14,740 nucleotides of DNA from an uncultured Veillonella sp. (GCA_900550175.1 URQX01000031.1:1-14740); one strand, 5' to 3'. Positions 7,077-14,495 are shown, counted from the stretch's first letter. A program made the numbers and translations. Notes: generated from the sequence alone by a model not told the origin.

Positions 7077-7829
7077 ATGAAAGAAAAATACGATGTGCCT
7101 ATTGCACGTGAGTCTGAATTTGTTTCATATATGATGGAGCAAATGAGCCAATTTGGTTTGCCTTGTACGGAAGAGCAGGCGAAGGATTTTTATGTGTATT
7201 ACGCGCGCATGATTGAAACAAATAAATATCTCAACCTCACCGGTATTACAGATATGAAAGAGGTTGTAGTGAAGCACATGATCGACTCCCTCTCCTGCTA
7301 CGATCCAAATATTATTAAATCTGGCATGTCCATCATCGATGTCGGTACTGGCGCTGGTTTCCCTGGTATTCCGTTGGCAATCTACGACCGTAGCCTCAAG
7401 GTTACATTGTTTGATTCTTTGAAAAAACGTCTTACCTTCCTTGAATCCGTTATGGATGAGCTACAGTTGACGAACTGTAATACTTTACATGGCCGTGCAG
7501 AGGATCTTAGTCATCAAGATTGCCGTGAAAGCTTCGATATCGCTACGAGCCGTGCGGTAGCGAGATTACCTATACTATTAGAATGGACCGTACCATATGT
7601 TAAAGAAGGTGGCTACGTTATTGCTTTAAAAGGTGCTATCTACGAAGAAGAAGTGGGAGAATCAAATAAAGCCCTTAGCACATTAAAAGCTAAGATTGAA
7701 GAAGTACGTACCGTTATACTTCCAACCTTGGATGATAAACGGGCAATTCTGTACATTAAGAAAATAGGTAAAACACCTAAACAATACCCACGTAAACCAA
7801 AAGAAATTAAAGACAAGCCGTTAGTATAA
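7077..7829 (+). CDS. rsmG: 16S rRNA (guanine527-N7)-methyltransferase RsmG
   Basis: RsmG (GidB) uses S-adenosylmethionine to methylate N7 of G527 in 16S rRNA; loss gives low-level streptomycin resistance in several bacteria. The 250-residue product is typical. Visible motifs are YLNLTGI (51-57), the KHMIDSL segment (66-72), the SAM-binding glycine-rich motif IDVGTGAGFPGIPLA (87-101), ATSRAVARLP (156-165) and ALKG (183-186). The C-terminal tail is Lys/Pro-rich. AGGAG just before the ATG at 7077 supports the start. In most Firmicutes it follows mnmG closely, but here they are separated by a small gene and about 640 bp of AT-rich DNA, so it has probably become an independent transcript. It ends at a shared terminator. 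Confidence 0.96.
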   Translation: MKEKYDVPIARESEFVSYMMEQMSQFGLPCTEEQAKDFYVYYARMIETNKYLNLTGITDMKEVVVKHMIDSLSCYDPNIIKSGMSIIDVGTGAGFPGIPLAIYDRSLKVTLFDSLKKRLTFLESVMDELQLTNCNTLHGRAEDLSHQDCRESFDIATSRAVARLPILLEWTVPYVKEGGYVIALKGAIYEEEVGESNKALSTLKAKIEEVRTVILPTLDDKRAILYIKKIGKTPKQYPRKPKEIKDKPLV

Positions 7830-7884
7830 CTTATTAGTGCTATCTCGTAATAGCGGATAATAGAAAACAATTGATACCTATACA

Positions 7885-7919
7885 AAAGAGGATGCAAACC
7901 TAAAATTTGCATCCTCTTT
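7885..7919. terminator. Bidirectional terminator between rsmG and metF
   Basis: A perfect 14-bp stem pairs 7885-7898 with 7906-7919 (core GAGGATGCAAA) around a 7-nt loop. T-rich DNA follows on both strands (TTTCTCTTT rightward, TTTTG leftward). It can end the converging rsmG and metF transcripts. Confidence 0.93.
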
Positions 7920-7948
7920 CTCTTTCCCATTGTCTATTAAGCGATATC

Positions 7949-8806
7949 TTATACGTGATCAATGATATGTAATGTTGTATCGATATCGTTTAAAGGCATA
8001 ATATGTACGCCTGCAGCGATTTTTTTGATTTGTTCCAATGTTTCGATAGCGATTTCTGTACCCGCTTCTTTACCGCCCTTTTCTACGCGGTCTAGGATTT
8101 CTTGAGTAAGGTTGATCCCAGGCACTTTTTCGTGTAGATATGTAGCCATTTTGAAGCTTTTAAGTGGAATTAAACCGAGCATAATAGGTACATCGAATTC
8201 AGACATCTTATCGATGTAGCGTTTTGCTTGTTCTAAATCGTAAATTGGTTGTGTTTGTACGAAATGCGCACCATTTTTAATTTTAGCAGCTAATTTTTGA
8301 CGTTCAATTTCTAAATCTGGAGCACCAGGGTTGCCAGTAGCACCAATGTAGAAGTTTGTAGGCTCGTCTAAATCATTACCTGCTAAGTCTTTGCCAGAAT
8401 TCAAAGTTTTAGCGATATTTAGTAAGCCCATGCAGTCTACTTCGAATACGGATTGTGCAAATGGATGGTCCCCATTATCTGGTTTGTCACCAGTAAGGGT
8501 TAAGATATTATTTACACCAAGTGCTGCAGCACCAAGTAATTCGGATTGTAAACCTATGATGTTACGGTCGCGGCATGTAAGGTGGAAGATAGTTTCAATG
8601 CCTTCGTTATGTTGTAACAAATAGGACAAGGAAATTGGGCTCATACGCATCTTAGACATAGGGCTGTCAGCGATGTTAATAGCATCTACTTTTCCTTTTA
8701 AACGGGCTGCTTGGTCAAATACCTTTTGAGCAGAACTGCTCTTTGGTGGGTCTAATTCAACAGTAATGGTGAATTTCCCTTGTTGATGTTTCTCTCTTAA
8801 TGTCAT
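7949..8806 (-). CDS. metF: 5,10-methylenetetrahydrofolate reductase (MetF)
   Basis: MetF is a flavoenzyme that reduces methylenetetrahydrofolate to methyltetrahydrofolate, the methyl donor used by MetH encoded just upstream. The product is about 285 residues and lacks any C-terminal regulatory domain. TVELDPP carries the conserved active-site glutamate (about residue 17-18), LTLTGDKP the conserved aspartate (about 107-108), and HFVQTQPIYD is the substrate-binding strand. Two ATGs are adjacent (8809 and 8806). I chose 8806 because AGAGG is about 6 nt away from it and only 3 nt from the first. It is the last gene of the leftward methionine operon, 125 bp after metH, with a palindromic repeat between. 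No metV-like partner is present in the window. Confidence 0.93.
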   Translation of the reverse strand: MTLREKHQQGKFTITVELDPPKSSSAQKVFDQAARLKGKVDAINIADSPMSKMRMSPISLSYLLQHNEGIETIFHLTCRDRNIIGLQSELLGAAALGVNNILTLTGDKPDNGDHPFAQSVFEVDCMGLLNIAKTLNSGKDLAGNDLDEPTNFYIGATGNPGAPDLEIERQKLAAKIKNGAHFVQTQPIYDLEQAKRYIDKMSEFDVPIMLGLIPLKSFKMATYLHEKVPGINLTQEILDRVEKGGKEAGTEIAIETLEQIKKIAAGVHIMPLNDIDTTLHIIDHV

Positions 8807-8831
8807 CATGTACCTCTTGATCTATACATAT

Positions 8832-8905
8832 GGTGAAAGCTTATCTTGTTTAATCTCTTAAGTGGTTTTCACCATCAAAATAAGTTTTTAAGATGAGCTT
8901 TCACC
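8832..8905. repeat. 74-bp palindrome with GGTGAAAGC ends, between metH and metF
   Basis: Arms 8832-8847 (GGTGAAAGCTTATCTT) and 8890-8905 match inversely at 15 of 16 positions. An inner GGTTTTCACC at 8864-8873 repeats the end motif in the right-arm orientation. It fills most of the 125-bp gap between metH and metF. Its ends match the palindromes at 1095, 2786 and 14681. No T-tract marks it as a terminator on the minus strand. Confidence 0.7.
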
Positions 8906-8931
8906 TAGTTTTGTGTCATGTAAATCAGAAA

Positions 8932-11367
8932 TTATTTTTCTAATGTTTCAAAATAATCGTTTGCGTGGTTAACAGCAGCGATACCGTCTTTAGCATAGAT
9001 GTCTGCGCCGGCTTGGTCCGCGTAGTCTTGAGATACTACGGCACCACCAACCATGACCTTAGTTTTAAGACCTGCAGCACGGATAGCAGCGATAGTATTG
9101 TCGATTTGAGGCATTGTTGTAGTCATCAAGGAACAGATACCAACGAGAGCGGCTTTGTTGTCCTTAATAGCTTGAACGATGACCTCTGGATCAACGTCTT
9201 TGCCAAGGTCAACGATTTTGTAACCATTGTTTTCGAGTAAAGCTGCTACGATATTTTTACCTAAATCGTGGATGTCGCCTTTAACGGTTGCTACTACGAC
9301 TGTACCTTTATCTAAGCTTTCACTAGCAGGGATGATTTCTTTAATGGTGTTGAAAGCAGCCTGCATTGTTTCAGCAGCAAGCATTACTTGTGGCAAGAAT
9401 AATTTACCAGAACCGAATTTATCCCCTACTACGTTCATCGCTTCAGATAAGCCTTTTTTCGTAATATCTAATGGGTCCATGCCGTCTGCTAAGGCTTTTT
9501 TTACAAGCTCGACGATGGCTTCCTTCTCCCCTTGTTCTACACAAGCGCGGATATTAGCGAGTGGATCATTGCTGTCGAAGGATTTTTTCTCTGGACCTTT
9601 CGGAGCGGAGTTACCAGGAGCGCTTGATTCGTCTTCGTAGCCGTATTCTTTAATGAACTGAGCAGAACCTGGGTCCCAGCCTAATAGTGTTGTACTAGAT
9701 ACGAACGCTTTTTTAGCTGGATAATTTAATGGGTTCATAATCGGCGTTGTTAAGCCACATGCTAGAGCCATTGTTAAGAATTGGCCGTTCAAGTAAGGAC
9801 GTTGAGGCATACCGAAGGAAATATTGGATAAGCCCATTACTGTTGGGAAGCCAAATTTCTCTTTATATAACTGTAATGTACGCAATGTTTGGCGTGCACT
9901 ATCTTCACCGCTGGCAAGTGTTAATACCAATGGGTCAAGTAATAAGTCGTGTGGTTGAAGACCATAGCCGTAAGCGCGATTTACGATGCTTTCAGCTAAA
10001 GCAACGCGGTCCTCTGCTTTTTCAGGAAGATCACCACTAGATAATGGCAAGCAAAGTAATGCTGCGCCATAACGTTTAGCCAAAGGCATAACGTGAGTGA
10101 TGGACTCCTCTTCCCCATTTACGGAGTTGATTAGGGCGCGGCCTGGGTAGTTTTTAAGAGCTACTTCCATGGCTGCTGGATCCAATGTATCGATGGATAA
10201 TGGAGTTTCAACGAGCATGGATAATTCAAAAATAGCACGCTCCATCAATGGCGTTTGGTCCATGCCAGCTACACCCATGTTTACGTCGAGGATGTCTGCA
10301 CCTGCTTCTACTTGGTCTAACGCATCGCGTTTTACACGGATGAAAGAACCATTGCGTAATTCTTGGGCTAAAACTTTACGGCCTGTTGGGTTAATACGTT
10401 CACCAATGATAAGTGGTTTTGTATTGTGACCTAATTCTAACAATCTAGTACGGCTTGTAATGATTGTTTTAGGTTCAATATGAGCACGTTCTTTAGGTGT
10501 ATGTGCTTTTACAGCGTCGGAAATAGATTGGATATGAGCTGGTGTTGTACCACAGCAACCACCTACATAGGTTGCACCTGCATCTACGATTGGAAGCATC
10601 AATGGACCCATTTCTTCTGCTGTAAGTGGGAATACAGTTTGTTTGTTAATTAATTGAGGCATGCCTGCATTCGGTTGACAGCTAATTGGCAAGTTTGTAA
10701 CGCTAGCGATTTCCTCGATAAGTGGTGTAATTTGTTCAGGTCCAAGGGAACAGTTGATACCGATGATATCTGCACCCATAGCCTCTACGATAGTAGTTGC
10801 AACTGCTGGTGGTGTACCTGTAATAGTACGGCCGTCTTCACTGAAAGAAAATTGACAGATGATTTGTACATCTTCTTTTGTCTTTCCTGCTGATTCACGT
10901 GCATCAAGAGATGCTAATAAAGCGGCACGCATTTCTTGTACGTCGATGATGGTTTCAATGATAATGAAATCTACACCACCTTCGATCAATGCTTCAGCTT
11001 GTTCGCGGTATGTGTCATAAATAGAGTCAAAACTCATGTTGCCCAATGGTTGTAAGAAACGACCTGTAGGACCCATAGAACCAGCTACACGAGCAGATGG
11101 TTTAACCTCTGCAATAGCCTCTTTTGCTACCTTTACAGCGGCAATATTAATTTCTCTTACGCGATCTTGTAAGTCGTAATCTTCTAATTTAAGACCACAA
11201 GCACCGAATGTATTTGTAGTGATAACATCACTGCCGTGTTGTAAGTATTGAGCGTGAATATTCTTTACTACTTCTGGTTTTTCTACGTTAAATAATTCTG
11301 GACAATAGCCCTCTTCTAAGCCTGCAGCTTGAAGCATTGTGCCCATAGCACCGTCAAATATATACAT
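8932..11367 (-). CDS. metH: Cobalamin-dependent methionine synthase lacking the reactivation domain
   Basis: MetH transfers the methyl group of methyltetrahydrofolate through cobalamin to homocysteine, making methionine. Numbering from the longer ATG (11373, 813 residues), the parts are: a homocysteine-binding barrel (1-295) with zinc ligands Cys208, Cys273 and Cys274 in GINCSLG and GGCCGTTP; a folate-binding barrel (about 318-575) with IIGERINPTGRK; a four-helix cap (about 600-688); and a cobalamin-binding domain (690-813) with the base-off motif D700-x-H702-x2-G705 in KGDIHDLGKN. The AdoMet-dependent reactivation domain of E. coli MetH (1227 residues) is missing and is encoded by the preceding gene. 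I prefer the second ATG (11367) because GGA lies 8 nt before it and only 2 nt before the first. Confidence 0.94.
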   Translation of the reverse strand: MYIFDGAMGTMLQAAGLEEGYCPELFNVEKPEVVKNIHAQYLQHGSDVITTNTFGACGLKLEDYDLQDRVREINIAAVKVAKEAIAEVKPSARVAGSMGPTGRFLQPLGNMSFDSIYDTYREQAEALIEGGVDFIIIETIIDVQEMRAALLASLDARESAGKTKEDVQIICQFSFSEDGRTITGTPPAVATTIVEAMGADIIGINCSLGPEQITPLIEEIASVTNLPISCQPNAGMPQLINKQTVFPLTAEEMGPLMLPIVDAGATYVGGCCGTTPAHIQSISDAVKAHTPKERAHIEPKTIITSRTRLLELGHNTKPLIIGERINPTGRKVLAQELRNGSFIRVKRDALDQVEAGADILDVNMGVAGMDQTPLMERAIFELSMLVETPLSIDTLDPAAMEVALKNYPGRALINSVNGEEESITHVMPLAKRYGAALLCLPLSSGDLPEKAEDRVALAESIVNRAYGYGLQPHDLLLDPLVLTLASGEDSARQTLRTLQLYKEKFGFPTVMGLSNISFGMPQRPYLNGQFLTMALACGLTTPIMNPLNYPAKKAFVSSTTLLGWDPGSAQFIKEYGYEDESSAPGNSAPKGPEKKSFDSNDPLANIRACVEQGEKEAIVELVKKALADGMDPLDITKKGLSEAMNVVGDKFGSGKLFLPQVMLAAETMQAAFNTIKEIIPASESLDKGTVVVATVKGDIHDLGKNIVAALLENNGYKIVDLGKDVDPEVIVQAIKDNKAALVGICSLMTTTMPQIDNTIAAIRAAGLKTKVMVGGAVVSQDYADQAGADIYAKDGIAAVNHANDYFETLEK

Positions 11368-11400
11368 AAACATCTTCCTTTATCATCCTAAAATTTACAA

Positions 11401-11416
11401 TGTTTCACGTGAAACA
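11401..11416. promoter_or_regulatory. parS centromere-like site 1
   Basis: TGTTTCACGTGAAACA is the perfect 16-bp parS palindrome bound by Spo0J/ParB in Firmicutes. It lies in the 43-49 bp gap between metH and the activation-domain gene and directly abuts the stop codon of the latter (11419-11417), about 1.3 kb from parA. Confidence 0.95.
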
Positions 11417-12184
11417 TTATTCTGTTGGTTGGCCTTTCATAGTGATACCAGAGGCTTCAGCTGTTGTTTTGTTACAGCCCTCCTCGCCTTCATTATTAGA
11501 CGTTACAGTCGCTTTTTCTGGTAGTTTACGAGATGCACAATCCTTTTGGGAACAGGATGTGCAACCACGTTTTGTTTTGATGTCTTCGTTAGCTGGCATC
11601 AAACCAATGATAGCTGTTACAGACTTACGTGGGAACAATAAATAGTTCTCTGTTACTTGTAAGCCAATCATCTCTGTTTTGATGATTTTAGCTAGTTGTG
11701 GCTGAATTTCTAATGGCCAGTTACCATAGCCAGGGCTAAAGCGCCATGTTGATTTATAGCCTTGTTTTTTAGCGATGGTATTGATAACTTCATTTACTTG
11801 ATCTGCTACTTGTTCTACTGCTGTTGTAGCCGCTGCATCAAGTAACAAACCTACAGTGTAGTTACCTTGTTTAAATAACTGTTCACTGCGGATTTCTACA
11901 TCTTCACCTACTGTTACGCCTAATACATAGACTTTTGTAGACTTTTCTAGATGTTTTTCGATGATGGAACCTTCAATTTTAAGCGGTGGATTGCTCAAAA
12001 TTGTCTTTGTTTCTGCATCATAATCGTATTCTTGATATACACCTTTAGGTGTAGCTAATAATTGAATTTCTTTACATGCTTCGTCCACATATTGTTGCGG
12101 AAAATCCTCTGCATGACGAAGTCCTGCGTATCGTTTTACTTCTGCTTTATCGATGGCAGGAAGCATTCCGTTATAAATTGGCAT
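11417..12184 (-). CDS. Stand-alone methionine synthase reactivation-domain protein
   Basis: This 255-residue protein corresponds to the C-terminal activation domain of MetH. That domain binds S-adenosylmethionine and remethylates the cobalamin after it is oxidised to cob(II)alamin. The AdoMet-binding signature is RFSPGYGNWP (148-157; family pattern R-x-S-x-G-Y), followed by ENYLLFPRKSVTAIIGLM (179-196). LLLDAAATTAVEQVAD (114-128) is also characteristic. A cysteine group C208-x2-C211-x4-C216 follows, as in other stand-alone members that I recall. Residues after about 225 are a low-complexity, Asn/Glu/Thr/Gly-rich tail. GGAGG lies about 8 nt before the ATG. It is the first gene of the leftward operon, directly upstream of the MetH that lacks this domain, so the two should act together. 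Confidence 0.9.
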   Translation of the reverse strand: MPIYNGMLPAIDKAEVKRYAGLRHAEDFPQQYVDEACKEIQLLATPKGVYQEYDYDAETKTILSNPPLKIEGSIIEKHLEKSTKVYVLGVTVGEDVEIRSEQLFKQGNYTVGLLLDAAATTAVEQVADQVNEVINTIAKKQGYKSTWRFSPGYGNWPLEIQPQLAKIIKTEMIGLQVTENYLLFPRKSVTAIIGLMPANEDIKTKRGCTSCSQKDCASRKLPEKATVTSNNEGEEGCNKTTAEASGITMKGQPTE

Positions 12185-12201
12185 GGAAACGCCTCCTATT
12201 C

Positions 12202-12231
12202 AAAATAAAAAGCTCTGCGTATCCGTAGAGC
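12202..12231 (-). terminator. Intrinsic terminator or attenuator in the met operon leader
   Basis: On the minus strand GCTCTACG (12231-12224) pairs with CGCAGAGC (12219-12212), including one G-U pair, around a 4-nt loop. TTTTTATTTT (12211-12202) follows directly. It lies between a strong leftward promoter (12325-12353) and the ribosome binding site of the activation-domain gene, so transcripts must read through it to express the operon. Confidence 0.8.
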
Positions 12232-12324
12232 GTGTACTTAATCATTAGTATATTGTATATAGATCAGTTAAAACTTAAAATTTACTGATTTTACGCCTAT
12301 AAATATAATTACTATCTAATTAAT

Positions 12325-12353
12325 AGTATATAGATATCGATAATGCCTGTCAA
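12325..12353 (-). promoter_or_regulatory. Promoter of the methionine operon
   Basis: On the minus strand TTGACA (12353-12348), a 17-bp spacer and TATACT (12330-12325) make a near-consensus promoter. The start would be near 12318, giving a leader of about 134 nt before the ATG at 12184 that contains the terminator hairpin at 12202-12231. Confidence 0.8.
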
Positions 12354-12393
12354 AGCATATAGGGCCTGTATTCTCATATAATTTAATAGTGTA

Positions 12394-12418
12394 TTGATAT
12401 AACTTGAAGCTATATCAA
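12394..12418. promoter_or_regulatory. 25-bp near-perfect palindrome, operator-like
   Basis: TTGATATA at 12394-12401 and TATATCAA at 12411-12418 flank a CTT-g-AAG core. Twelve positions on each side are symmetric about 12406 except one, which would be G-U in RNA. It lies about 40 bp upstream of the leftward met promoter and 270 bp upstream of parA. It fits a dimeric regulator site better than a terminator, since no T-tract adjoins. The binding protein is unknown. Confidence 0.5.
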
Positions 12419-12508
12419 ATTGTATTTTAATCTTAAAAGTTATTAATAATATTATAAAAACTTTGCGCTGTTATATTTACTTAATAATCTTACTACTTTA
12501 TATTAGAT

Positions 12509-12524
12509 TGTTTCACGTGAAACA
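12509..12524. promoter_or_regulatory. parS centromere-like site 2
   Basis: A second perfect TGTTTCACGTGAAACA lies in the region between the divergent met operon and parA, 212 bp before the parA start. Flanking bases (ATTG...CAATT) extend the symmetry by two more base pairs. Confidence 0.96.
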
Positions 12525-12660
12525 ATTAGGGTTTTTATTAAGAGTTTTGAGAATACAAAATGAGTTTATATTATATTATTTGCTAATATTTGATTATGTA
12601 TATTATTAAATGATGTGTTTAATAGATAAAATTATAGATATATTTTGAGAATTTGATTTG

Positions 12661-12675
12661 TAATTACCGTAATTA
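12661..12675. promoter_or_regulatory. 15-bp palindrome at the parA promoter
   Basis: TAATTAC at 12661-12667 and GTAATTA at 12669-12675 are perfect inverted copies around one C. The site covers the -35 position relative to the -10 at 12690-12695, where a repressor or activator could act. The sequence differs from parS. Confidence 0.45.
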
Positions 12676-12686
12676 TCGTTGTTTTA

Positions 12687-12695
12687 TGTTATAAT
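12687..12695 (+). promoter_or_regulatory. Extended -10 promoter of parAB
   Basis: TGTTATAAT (TGnTATAAT) is a perfect extended -10 element about 40 bp before the parA start. The hexamer 17 bp upstream is poor, consistent with an extended -10 promoter or one that needs an activator. Confidence 0.65.
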
Positions 12696-12735
12696 TAAAA
12701 AGAAATATTTTGAACGAATATGTGAGGTGAATTAA

Positions 12736-13506
12736 GTGGGCAAAGTTATAGCTATTACTAATCAAAAAGGCGGTGTTGGTAAAACAACAACATCCGTGAA
12801 TTTGAGCGCTTGTTTGGCTGATGCTGGTAAGAAAGTATTGCTTGTTGATTTAGATCCACAAGGTAATGCTAGCTCTGGTTTAGGTATTGAAAAAGATGAT
12901 TTAGAACTCTGTGTACACGATGTTCTAATCGATGGTGAATCTATTACTGATATTGTTCAGCCTACAATGCTTAAAAAGCTATTTGTAGCGCCTGCAACAA
13001 TTCAATTAGCTGGTGCAGAAGTGGAACTCGTTTCCGTTGTTTCACGTGAAACAATGTTGAAAAAAGCATTGGCACCAGTACGTGACGAATACGATTTTAT
13101 TATTATTGATTGCCCGCCATCCCTTGGTTTGCTAACATTAAACGCTTTTACAGCAGCAGATAGCGTTTTAATTCCAATTCAAAGTGAATTTTACGCACTA
13201 GAAGGGGTTAGTCAACTAGTAAAAACCATAACAATTGTACAACAAACATCTAATAAAGACCTTGAAATTGAAGGTGTCTTGTTAACTATGTTTGATGGTC
13301 GTACAAATTTATCTATTCAGGTTGCTGATGAAGTGAAAAAATTCTTTGGCAATAAAGTATATAAGACTATTATCCCTCGTAATGTACGTCTTAGCGAAGC
13401 CCCAAGCTATGGTGAACCAATTATTGTATATGATCCAAAATCTAAGGGTGCTGACGTATATACTAAATTAGCTAAAGAAGTAATTAAAGCCTCAAAAGCT
13501 AAATAA
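12736..13506 (+). CDS. parA: Chromosome partition ATPase ParA (Soj)
   Basis: ParA/Soj is a nucleoid-associated ATPase that works with ParB-parS to segregate origins; in Firmicutes it also influences DnaA. The 256-residue product is the short chromosomal type, without the N-terminal helix-turn-helix of many plasmid ParAs. It has the deviant Walker A KGGVGKTT (11-18), the A' motif VDLDPQGNAS (37-46), Walker B FIIIDCPPSLG (121-131) and the C-terminal DNA-contact segment PRNVRLSEAPSYGEPI (214-229). The start codon is GTG at 12736; GAGGTG lies about 7 nt upstream and the protein aligns from MGKVIAITNQKGG. A perfect parS lies within the coding sequence. parB follows 59 bp downstream. Confidence 0.97.
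   Translation: MGKVIAITNQKGGVGKTTTSVNLSACLADAGKKVLLVDLDPQGNASSGLGIEKDDLELCVHDVLIDGESITDIVQPTMLKKLFVAPATIQLAGAEVELVSVVSRETMLKKALAPVRDEYDFIIIDCPPSLGLLTLNAFTAADSVLIPIQSEFYALEGVSQLVKTITIVQQTSNKDLEIEGVLLTMFDGRTNLSIQVADEVKKFFGNKVYKTIIPRNVRLSEAPSYGEPIIVYDPKSKGADVYTKLAKEVIKASKAK
13038..13053. promoter_or_regulatory. parS centromere-like site 3, inside parA
   Basis: A third perfect TGTTTCACGTGAAACA lies within codons 101-106 of parA, encoding part of VVSRET. The family commonly has a similar Ser/Ala-Arg-Glu peptide here, so the site fits the protein without obvious cost. Confidence 0.95.
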
Positions 13507-13565
13507 TTAAATAATAGAGTGTTACAAATTGATATAGTCACTATGTAAGGTGAGAGAGGTTAGTT

Positions 13566-14495
13566 ATGCCTAGAGAAGTTAAAAGTAAGAAAAGTAAATC
13601 ATCTGGCTTGGGGAAGGGCCTTGGAAACTTAATGAAGGTGGATACTGTAGAATCTGTACTACCTGAAAAGGAGATTCATGAACTACCAATTTCCGAATTA
13701 GTTCCCAATGCAGAGCAACCTCGTAAAAGCTTTGATGAGGATAGTTTAGCTACATTAGCTGAATCTATTAAAAATCTTGGTATTTTTCAACCGATTGTAG
13801 TACGTAAACAAAAGAATAAATACCAAATTGTAGCTGGTGAACGTCGTTACCGTGCGGCTATTATTGCGGGTTTAGAGACAGTACCAGTTATTGTAAAGAA
13901 ATATAATACAGAAGAAATGACAGAGGTAGCCCTCGTTGAAAATCTACAACGTGAAGGCTTAGATCCTATTGAAGAAGCTATGGCATACCAAGGTTTAATG
14001 GATACTTATAAACAAACGCAAGAAATGATTTCTGCTCGTTTAGGTCGCAGTCGTTCTTATATTGCAAATATGGTTCGTTTGTTAAAGTTGTGCGATTCTG
14101 TACAAAAAGATCTTATTGAAGGTGACTTAACAGTAGGTCAAGCACGTCCATTATTGGCGTTGCGTAGTGCTGCACAACAAATTGAAGCTGCTGAACGTAT
14201 TAAAGAGGGCGAATTAAGTGCACGTCAAGCAGAGGCTCTTGTAAAGTCTATACAAAATAAAACTCCTAAAACAAAGGCTGCTAAGCCGCAAAGTACTGCA
14301 GAGGTACGTGCTCTTATGGACCGTTTAAAACTAAGCTTGGGATCTCCTGTAAACATTAAGTTCCGTGCTGGTAAGAAGGTTCAAGGTAAGATTGAAATTG
14401 CCTTCTCCTCTGAAACAGAATTAGAACGACTCATTGCTTATATGGATGGTCAAAACCATACAGATGATACTGAAACTGTAGAATTTAGAGTATAA
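13566..14495 (+). CDS. parB: Chromosome partition protein ParB (Spo0J)
   Basis: ParB is a CTP-dependent clamp that loads at parS, slides along nearby DNA, stimulates ParA and recruits condensin. The 309-residue product has the family layout. A basic N-terminal peptide GLGKGLGNLM (14-23) is of the type that stimulates ParA ATPase. The CTP-binding part has NAEQPRKSF (48-56), GERRYRAA (91-98) and ENLQREGLDP (125-134). A helix-turn-helix (about 150-172, TQEMISARLGRSRSYIANMV) reads parS. After a Lys/Thr/Pro linker, residues 245-295 form the dimerisation domain. GAGAGG precedes the ATG at 13566. Its three likely targets are the parS sites at 11401, 12509 and 13038. Confidence 0.97.
   Translation: MPREVKSKKSKSSGLGKGLGNLMKVDTVESVLPEKEIHELPISELVPNAEQPRKSFDEDSLATLAESIKNLGIFQPIVVRKQKNKYQIVAGERRYRAAIIAGLETVPVIVKKYNTEEMTEVALVENLQREGLDPIEEAMAYQGLMDTYKQTQEMISARLGRSRSYIANMVRLLKLCDSVQKDLIEGDLTVGQARPLLALRSAAQQIEAAERIKEGELSARQAEALVKSIQNKTPKTKAAKPQSTAEVRALMDRLKLSLGSPVNIKFRAGKKVQGKIEIAFSSETELERLIAYMDGQNHTDDTETVEFRV

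Noticed and set aside
11400..11645. Plus-strand frame starting MFHVKH across parS
   Set aside because: The MFHVKH start is only the translation of the parS palindrome; the rest is a shadow of the activation-domain gene.
12172..12245. 24-codon leader peptide frame (MIKYTLYGYAELF) across the met attenuator
   Set aside because: No ribosome binding site is visible and there is no run of Met or other regulatory codons; it also overlaps the start of the next gene.
12185..12318. Cobalamin, SAM or T-box riboswitch in the met leader
   Set aside because: The leader is short, and none of the conserved boxes of these classes could be recognised; only the terminator hairpin and a weak upstream stem are visible.
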